This document shows, in pieces, positions 6,170 to 10,843 of a stretch of 10,843 bases of DNA. The translations under genes were made by a program, and so were the position numbers. Source of the stretch: Legionellaceae bacterium (GTDB lineage Bacteria; Pseudomonadota; Gammaproteobacteria; Legionellales; Legionellaceae). The notes under the pieces were generated by a model, which saw only the letters and a program-made list of their open reading frames with translations, had not been told where the DNA came from and made no database searches. Each line of letters starts with the position of its first letter. Positions within the stretch are counted from its first letter, which is position 1. The DNA lies in contig JAUYSE010000157.1 of the NCBI GenBank assembly GCA_030696465.1, positions 1 to 10,843 of the forward strand. The letters run 5' to 3'.

Positions 6170-7093
6170 TCACTGTTCATTTACCCAATCTCGCGGGCGC
6201 AAAAAATCCGTGTATAATCGTGCTTCTGGTGTTCCCTCTTCAGGCTGCCAATTGTAGTCCCAGTGCACTTCTGGCGGTAAAGACATCAGAATAGATTCGG
6301 TCCGACCACCAGACTGTAAACCAAATAATGTCCCTCTATCATACACTAAATTAAATTCTACATAACGTCCACGACGATACAATTGAAAAGATTTTTCACG
6401 TTCACCGTAAGGTATTTGATAACGACGCTGCACAATTGGCATATAGGCGGACACAAAATGCTTCCCCACACTCTGCAAGAATTTAAAGCAATGATCAAAG
6501 CCCCCGGCTTGTAAATCATCAAAAAATAAACCACCAATCCCTCGAGGTTCTTTACGATGCGGCAAATAAAAATAGCGGTCACAGTCTGCTTTGAAACGAG
6601 CGTACCAATCGTCTCCAAATGCTGCACAAGCTTGATAAGCCTGTTCATGCCAATGGATAGCATCTTCTTCAAATCCATAATAAGGCGTCAAATCAAAACC
6701 ACCCCCAAACCACCAAATAGGCTCGGCACTTTCAGGATTGGTACAAAAAAAACGAATATTTGCATGCGTGGTCGGGACATAAGGATTGGAGGGATGTATC
6801 ACAATAGACACCCCTATTGCTCTAAAGTGTTGTCCCTGCAATTCAGGGCGTTGTATGGTGGCGGCGGGCGGTAATTGTGTCCCTTGGATATCTGAAAAAT
6901 TCACGCCGGCACGCTCAAATATCTGGCCATTTGAGGCAATTTTAGTGCGTCCGCCGCCACCCTCGGGCCGTTCCCATAGGTCTTCTAAAAAATGTAAATT
7001 CGGATCTTGTGCTTCTAATGCAGCACATACTGCTGCTTGAAACTCTAGCAAATACGCCCGTACTTGCTCTATACTTTGCAAAAAAAATGACAT
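6170..7093 (-). CDS. hemF: Oxygen-dependent coproporphyrinogen III oxidase
   Basis: Converts coproporphyrinogen III to protoporphyrinogen IX by oxidative decarboxylation, using O2, in haem synthesis. It has 307 residues, the normal length. Conserved blocks include RPEGGGGRTKI (42-52), the signature WWFGGGFDLTPYY (127-139), LPHRKEPRGIGGLFFDDL (177-194), and GRYVEFNLVYDRGTLFGLQ (242-260). His100, His110, His149 and His179 correspond, at a constant offset of four, to the functionally important histidines 96, 106, 145 and 175 of E. coli HemF. The ATG at 7093 has GAGAGGA 7 nt upstream. The gene is divergent from rlmJ across a 100-bp gap. In that gap a perfect TATAAT on the minus strand (7148-7153) could be its -10, but no good -35 goes with it. 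Presence of HemF implies an organism that uses oxygen; an anaerobic hemN elsewhere is not excluded. Confidence 0.97.
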   Translation of the reverse strand: MSFFLQSIEQVRAYLLEFQAAVCAALEAQDPNLHFLEDLWERPEGGGGRTKIASNGQIFERAGVNFSDIQGTQLPPAATIQRPELQGQHFRAIGVSIVIHPSNPYVPTTHANIRFFCTNPESAEPIWWFGGGFDLTPYYGFEEDAIHWHEQAYQACAAFGDDWYARFKADCDRYFYLPHRKEPRGIGGLFFDDLQAGGFDHCFKFLQSVGKHFVSAYMPIVQRRYQIPYGEREKSFQLYRRGRYVEFNLVYDRGTLFGLQSGGRTESILMSLPPEVHWDYNWQPEEGTPEARLYTDFLRPRDWVNEQ

Positions 7094-7193
7094 ATTTTAG
7101 TCCTCTCACCATTATCACAGTAGTATCTTAAAAATCATGCAACGTGTATTATATACGGTGCGTACTTTAAACTCTAATTAAAGAAGATTTTTC

Positions 7194-8021
7194 ATGCTTA
7201 GTTATCAACACAGTTATCACGCCGGAAATTTTGCCGATGTTGTTAAACATTGGACTCTAACGTATATCCTCGACTATCTCAATCAGAAGGAAAAACCGTG
7301 GTTCTATCTAGAGACCCATGCCGGACGCGGCCGTTATAATCTGCGTCATGAAGCTTCGCAAAAAAATAAAGAATACGAAACCGGTATTCTACCACTTTGG
7401 CAAAATCGTAACACCCTACCTGCCGTTTTTTCAAAATATATGACGCTGCTGGAGCACTATAATGGCGACTCCAATACCTTACAGCACTATCCTGGCTCCC
7501 CTGCTATTGCCATAGAGCACTTACGCAAACAAGATCGCATCTATGCCTGCGAACAACATCCGCATGAATTTTCACGTCTCTCACTCTTAGCAACCCATGG
7601 AAAGGGAAAGCGCGTGCATTTTGCGCGTCAAGATGGTTTAGAGTCACTCAAAGCATTGCTGCCACCACCCGAAAAACGTGGTCTCATTTTTATGGACCCC
7701 AGCTATGAGCTTAAAAATGATTATAAGAACATCCCCGCTATTATCAAAGACGGCTATCAACGCTTTCCGCAGGGTGTTTTTTGTATTTGGTATCCGCTGA
7801 TAGATAAACATCCTTGGGATATTTTTCTGCGTAAATGTAATGCCATCCAAGCGCCCGATACCCTTTCGGCCCAATTCTACATGAGTGCTCCCCATACCCC
7901 GGGAATGCGTGGCTGTGGGGTATGGATTATCAACCCCCCTTACACCTTAAAAGAGGATATGCAGCAATTTTTAAAGAGTCTGCAAACTATTTATAAAGCC
8001 CATGAGTATGTTATCTCCTAA
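7194..8021 (+). CDS. rlmJ: 23S rRNA (adenine(2030)-N6)-methyltransferase
   Basis: SAM-dependent enzyme that methylates N6 of A2030 in 23S rRNA, acting on the RNA before the subunit is complete. It has 275 residues, normal length. The N-terminus MLSYQHSYHAGNFADVVKHW is the family hallmark and fixes the start. ETHAGRGRY (40-48) forms the SAM-binding motif I. PGSP is at 100-103. The catalytic N6-adenine motif is DPSY (168-171) followed by E172, the usual RlmJ version of DPPY. The end of the domain carries GCGVWIINPPYTL (240-252). Its Shine-Dalgarno is a modest AAGAAG (7181-7186). It runs away from hemF, and 155 nt separate it from rpsU, which has its own promoter, so it is probably a single-gene unit. 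Confidence 0.95.
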   Translation: MLSYQHSYHAGNFADVVKHWTLTYILDYLNQKEKPWFYLETHAGRGRYNLRHEASQKNKEYETGILPLWQNRNTLPAVFSKYMTLLEHYNGDSNTLQHYPGSPAIAIEHLRKQDRIYACEQHPHEFSRLSLLATHGKGKRVHFARQDGLESLKALLPPPEKRGLIFMDPSYELKNDYKNIPAIIKDGYQRFPQGVFCIWYPLIDKHPWDIFLRKCNAIQAPDTLSAQFYMSAPHTPGMRGCGVWIINPPYTLKEDMQQFLKSLQTIYKAHEYVIS

Positions 8022-8099
8022 CTAAGCTCAAGCGCACAATAAAAAAACGCTTTTCAAGTTAATTTCCACCATTTTTGAGGCAATTAATACAAATTACGC

Positions 8100-8128
8100 T
8101 TGACGACTAGCGCTTGTGGTACTAGAAT
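8100..8128 (+). promoter_or_regulatory. Sigma70-type promoter of the rpsU-yqeY-dnaG operon
   Basis: TTGACG (8100-8105) and TAGAAT (8123-8128) each match consensus at 5/6 and are spaced by exactly 17 bp. The transcription start would be near 8135, giving a leader of about 40 nt before the rpsU ATG. This is the best promoter in the window, as expected for a ribosomal-protein operon. Confidence 0.75.
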
Positions 8129-8176
8129 TGCCAGATTGCTATATTTAGATTGTTATACTATTAAGGACCAAACTGA

Positions 8177-8413
8177 ATGCCTACCGTTCGTGTAAAAGAA
8201 GGTGAAAACCCAGAATATGCTTTACGTCGTTTCAAACGTTCTTGTGAAAAAGCCGGTATATTAACCGAATTGCGTCGTCGTGAATTTTACGAAAAACCTA
8301 CTGCTGAACGTAAACGCAAACAAGCTGCAGCTATTAAGCGCCATATGAAGAAAATTGCACGTGGTGTCACTCCTTTTTCTAAAACTGGACGTAGCCGTCG
8401 TAAAAAGACATGA
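8177..8413 (+). CDS. rpsU: 30S ribosomal protein S21
   Basis: Small basic protein of the 30S subunit platform, near the anti-Shine-Dalgarno end of 16S rRNA, needed for efficient initiation. It has 78 residues, slightly longer than the 71 of E. coli, the extra residues being a basic C-terminal tail (SKTGRSRRKKT). The family core is clear: ALRRFKRSCEKAGIL (15-29), then RRREFYEKPTAERKRK (33-48) and IKRHMKK (53-59). A good AAGGA (8163-8167) precedes the ATG by 9 nt. It is first in the macromolecular-synthesis operon; its TGA overlaps the yqeY start as ATGA. Confidence 0.97.
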   Translation: MPTVRVKEGENPEYALRRFKRSCEKAGILTELRRREFYEKPTAERKRKQAAAIKRHMKKIARGVTPFSKTGRSRRKKT

Positions 8414-8856
8414 GCACTAAATTACGCCTCTTAGATGATTTAAAAACAGCCATGCGTGCGCAGGACAAACAAAAAGTCTCTGCGCTACGCTTAATCACGG
8501 CTGCTATCAAACAAATCGAAGTTGACGAACGCATCGACGTCGATGACACACGACTTTTAACCATTTTAGATAAAATGGCTAAACAGCGTAAAGAATCCAT
8601 TGAACAATATACGTTGGCTGCTCGAGAAGACCTGGTCGCTCAAGAAAACTACGAACTCAGTCTGATACAAGAATATTTACCAGAACCTTTATCTGCGGCT
8701 GCCCTTGAAGCGCTTATACAAGAAGCACTCAGTGCTGTATCTGCAAAAAGCATCGCCGATATGGGGAAAGTAATGGCACAGCTAAAGCCTCAGGTGCAAG
8801 GCCGTTGTGATATGACACAAATCAGTCAATTGGTAAAAACCGCCCTCGGATCGTAA
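8410..8856 (+). CDS. YqeY/GatB-domain protein
   Basis: 148-residue protein of the YqeY family, related to the tail domain of GatB, the tRNA-dependent amidotransferase subunit. The molecular role of free-standing YqeY is not established; tRNA-related binding is inferred from the GatB likeness. Visible family features are LLDDLKTAMRAQDKQKVSAL (7-26) with the LR-I-A pattern, a helical region with KRKESIEQY-like sequence (AKQRKESIEQY, 56-66), ELSLIQEYLPEPLS (78-91), and a C-terminal MGKVMAQLKPQVQGR motif (117-131). The start codon overlaps the rpsU stop (ATGA), and its stop shares a base with the dnaG ATG (TAATG), so translation of all three genes is probably coupled. Placement between rpsU and dnaG is seen in several gammaproteobacteria. 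Confidence 0.93.
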   Translation: MSTKLRLLDDLKTAMRAQDKQKVSALRLITAAIKQIEVDERIDVDDTRLLTILDKMAKQRKESIEQYTLAAREDLVAQENYELSLIQEYLPEPLSAAALEALIQEALSAVSAKSIADMGKVMAQLKPQVQGRCDMTQISQLVKTALGS

Positions 8857-10619
8857 TGTCAGGCCTTATCGCCCAATCCTTTTTAGATGAATTGCTCAGC
8901 CGCACCGACATCGCTGAGCTGGTCGATACCTATGTTCCCTTAAAAAAACAAGGGAACAGTCACGTTGCCTGCTGCCCTTTTCACCACGAAAAATCGCCTT
9001 CTTTTCACGTAATCCCTCGTAAGCAGTTTTATTATTGCTTTGGCTGTGGTGCCAGCGGTAATGCCCTCAGTTTTTTAATGCAACATCTCAATCAAGACTT
9101 TGTAACCGCAGTTGAAACCTTGGCCGAACGTTATGGCATGACCATTCCTCGAGAAGAGTCATCAGCTCCCAAAAAAACCAGTAAAACCTCTTATACCTTA
9201 CTCGAACAAGTCAGCCAATATTATCAGCAACAGTTGCACAAAAATAAAGAAGTACAAGCCTATCTCCATACTCGCGGTATTTCTGCAGAAATTGCGGCTC
9301 GCTACCAATTGGGCTATGCCCCCGATGCTTGGCACAGTTTAGAGCAACAATTTCCTAAGTCTATTGATCTCCTTGTAAAAACGGGAATGCTCATCCAAAA
9401 CGACGCCGGAAAACGCTATGATCGTTATCGTCATCGCCTGATTTTTCCTATTCAAGACAAACAAGGGCACATCATAGGCTTCGGTGGACGTAGTATTGAT
9501 CCTCAAACTCAACCTAAATATCTGAATTCCCCAGAAACCCCTCTTTTTCAAAAAAATCGTGAATTATACGGCCTATACCCCGCACTACAACAAAGCACTT
9601 TAGAGGCTTGTTTGGTGGTGGAAGGCTATATTGACGTGATTACCTTAGCGCAATATGGCATACCGCAAGCCGTCGCCACTTTAGGTACCGCCACCTCAGC
9701 CCAGCATATTCAATTGCTGCAAAAATATGTTAAACGCATCGTTTTTTGTTTTGATGGAGATAATGCCGGTCGCAAAGCGGCTTGGCGAGCACTTGAAATT
9801 ACCTTGCCTTACCTGAATAGCGCTTTAGACGTACGATTTTGTTTTCTACCAGCAGAGCATGATCCAGACTCCCTGTTACGCACCCAGGGGAAAGAAGCTT
9901 TTTTAGCACACATAAAACGTGCCTTGCCCGCCAATGAATGGTTTTGGGAGAAAATGCTGCAAGGCATTAACATTAGCGAATTAGCCGGAAAAACCGCTTT
10001 GGTACACGCCAGTAAACCCTATTTAAACGACATGCCTAACGGCGCTTATAAAGCCTTATTATTGGAAGAGTTGGCGACCAAAACACATCTCACGCCTAAG
10101 CAAATCAATAGCTTAATGAAGGCTGATGACAACGCTAAAAAACCGACTGCTACGCAGCCTGCAGCAGCCGCATCCTCTCAAATGCTGTCTGTAGAGCGCC
10201 ACCCGGTACGTCTAGCCTTGGCTTTACTCCTACAAAATCCTGGTTTATATGCCCGACAACAGGCACACATTGACATTAATGCCCACCAAAAAAGTGGCCA
10301 AAAATTATTATATGCTTTGCTGCATAGTTTATCGAAATCACCCCATCTGCAATCCGCAACTTTAGTAGAAATGTGGCGTGGCACTCCCCTATTTGAACCG
10401 ATGTCTAAATTAGCTTGCGTGGAACACCAAATTCCCGAAGACAAAATTGAAACGGCTTTTCTGGATATTTTATCGCATCTTAAAAAACAAAATGTGGAAG
10501 AAGATATTCAAAAGCTGTTACAAAAGTTACGTCAACAAGGTTTAAATTCGGAGGAAAAACAACAGTTGCAAGCGTTAATGCAAGAAAAAAAGAATCCTTC
10601 AAAAAAAACAACGCGGTGA
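8856..10619 (+). CDS. dnaG: DNA primase DnaG
   Basis: Makes the RNA primers for Okazaki fragments and leading-strand start, working with DnaB helicase. It has 587 residues, a full-length bacterial primase. The N-terminal CHC2 zinc ribbon uses Cys40, His43, Cys61 and Cys64 (CCPFHHEKSPSF, YYCFGCGASGNA), the same positions as in E. coli. The RNA-polymerase core covers about 110-430 and includes RYRHRLIFPI (190-199), IIGFGGRS (206-213) and PKYLNSPETPLF (220-231). The TOPRIM acidic residues are Glu256 in VVEGYIDV and Asp300/Asp302 in FDGDNAGRKAA. An Ala/Gln/Thr-rich linker (428-442) leads to a C-terminal helicase-binding domain (about 445-587). The lysine-rich end (KKNPSKKTTR) is ordinary. It is translationally coupled to yqeY. 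rpoD normally follows but is not in the window. Confidence 0.98.
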   Translation: MSGLIAQSFLDELLSRTDIAELVDTYVPLKKQGNSHVACCPFHHEKSPSFHVIPRKQFYYCFGCGASGNALSFLMQHLNQDFVTAVETLAERYGMTIPREESSAPKKTSKTSYTLLEQVSQYYQQQLHKNKEVQAYLHTRGISAEIAARYQLGYAPDAWHSLEQQFPKSIDLLVKTGMLIQNDAGKRYDRYRHRLIFPIQDKQGHIIGFGGRSIDPQTQPKYLNSPETPLFQKNRELYGLYPALQQSTLEACLVVEGYIDVITLAQYGIPQAVATLGTATSAQHIQLLQKYVKRIVFCFDGDNAGRKAAWRALEITLPYLNSALDVRFCFLPAEHDPDSLLRTQGKEAFLAHIKRALPANEWFWEKMLQGINISELAGKTALVHASKPYLNDMPNGAYKALLLEELATKTHLTPKQINSLMKADDNAKKPTATQPAAAASSQMLSVERHPVRLALALLLQNPGLYARQQAHIDINAHQKSGQKLLYALLHSLSKSPHLQSATLVEMWRGTPLFEPMSKLACVEHQIPEDKIETAFLDILSHLKKQNVEEDIQKLLQKLRQQGLNSEEKQQLQALMQEKKNPSKKTTR

Positions 10620-10631
10620 CTAAAGACTTAC

Positions 10632-10669
10632 GCGCCACAAGTGTCATCCCGGGATGACACTTGTGGCGC
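10632..10669. repeat. Perfect 38-bp palindrome after dnaG
   Basis: The left half GCGCCACAAGTGTCATCCC (10632-10650) is the exact reverse complement of the right half 10651-10669, with no unpaired centre (CCCGGG). It begins 12 bases after the dnaG stop codon. The RNA form would fold to a long hairpin, but no U-run follows on either strand, so a REP-type repeat or mRNA-processing/stability element fits better than a rho-independent terminator. Confidence 0.75.
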
Positions 10670-10684
10670 ACTCAGGTTCAAACT

Positions 10685-10714
10685 GCTCCGCTTCCTCACG
10701 GTCGCGGCTCGGAT
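10685..10714 (+). repeat. Dispersed 30-bp repeat, copy 2
   Basis: Begins GCTCCGCTTCCTCACGG and ends GTCGCGGCTCGGAT. It differs from the copy at 1567-1596 (minus strand) at only two positions, a C/T and a T/C. It sits 15 nt after the 38-bp palindrome in the dnaG 3' region. Confidence 0.7.
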
Positions 10715-10798
10715 ACCATGGGATATCAGTCGGGATTATTGGTGGAACCACTGAAGGTTGCAAAAGTAATGAGGACTAAACACGTCTTTAAAAAACGT

Positions 10799-10819
10799 CA
10801 AAAAACAGGATGTTTTTTG
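10799..10819. repeat. A/T-rich hairpin near the right edge
   Basis: CAAAAAACA (10799-10807) and TGTTTTTTG (10811-10819) form a perfect 9-bp stem around a GGA loop. It is followed by GCGAGCGGCCAGGGATGG-type sequence running to the window edge, which looks repeat-like rather than coding. No U-run follows outside the stem. Its role is unclear; 10620-10843 holds no gene I can support. Confidence 0.4.
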
Positions 10820-10843
10820 CGAGCGGCCAGGGATGGCGAATAG

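Noticed and set aside
8030..8054. Possible terminator after rlmJ (AAGCG/CGCTT stem, then TTTT)
   Set aside because: The stem is only 5 bp with a 13-nt A-rich loop, too weak to call.
8151..8159. Extended -10 (TG-T-TATACT) just before rpsU
   Set aside because: A start about 7 bases downstream would fall inside the rpsU Shine-Dalgarno, leaving no usable leader; the promoter at 8100-8128 is better.
10661..10843. 60-codon reading frame at the right edge as an rpoD start or new gene
   Set aside because: It runs through the palindrome and the 30-bp repeat, does not resemble sigma factor RpoD, and has no ribosome-binding site.

Overview
The window looks like a stretch of gammaproteobacterial chromosome. 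The moderate-to-low GC content, the hpt/alr/dnaB/hemF set and the rpsU-yqeY-dnaG order would suit the order Legionellales or a relative. That placement is inference from gene content; no rRNA or other decisive marker is present. All housekeeping genes look intact and of normal length.

Layout. Positions 1-320 carry no gene. The first 181 bases are a nested inverted-repeat element: a REP-like hairpin interrupted by a roughly 118-bp MITE-like unit. Next come two genes for exported proteins in divergent orientation: a papain-like (C1) cysteine peptidase on the minus strand (321-1436) and a small cysteine-rich protein with two copies of a GCC-x3-GG repeat on the plus strand (1715-2125). The second gene converges on hpt (minus, 2137-2703); the two stop codons sit inside one shared 25-nt hairpin. 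A second, uninterrupted copy of the left-edge repeat lies at 2778-2834, in inverted orientation. After it, all on the minus strand, follow a YafS-like methyltransferase (2835-3560), a 125-bp inverted-repeat element that fills almost the whole intergenic gap, alr (3687-4760), dnaB (4768-6123) and hemF (6170-7093). hemF, dnaB and alr are closely spaced and probably co-transcribed in that order.

Divergent from hemF, on the plus strand, are rlmJ (7194-8021) and then the macromolecular-synthesis operon rpsU-yqeY-dnaG (8177-10619). This operon has a strong sigma70-type promoter before rpsU and overlapping stop/start codons at both internal junctions. rpoD would be expected just beyond the right edge but is not in the window. 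The 224 bases after dnaG hold a perfect 38-bp palindrome, a copy of a 30-bp dispersed repeat whose other copy is at 1567-1596, and an A/T-rich hairpin.

Functionally, most genes serve core processes: purine salvage (hpt), D-alanine for peptidoglycan (alr), replication (dnaB helicase, dnaG primase), haem synthesis (hemF), and ribosome structure and modification (rpsU, rlmJ). The accessory part is 1-2125. I see no clear new multi-gene system. The best leads are the nested and gap-filling repeat elements, the stop codons buried in a shared hairpin, and the divergent pair of exported proteins, whose target is unknown.
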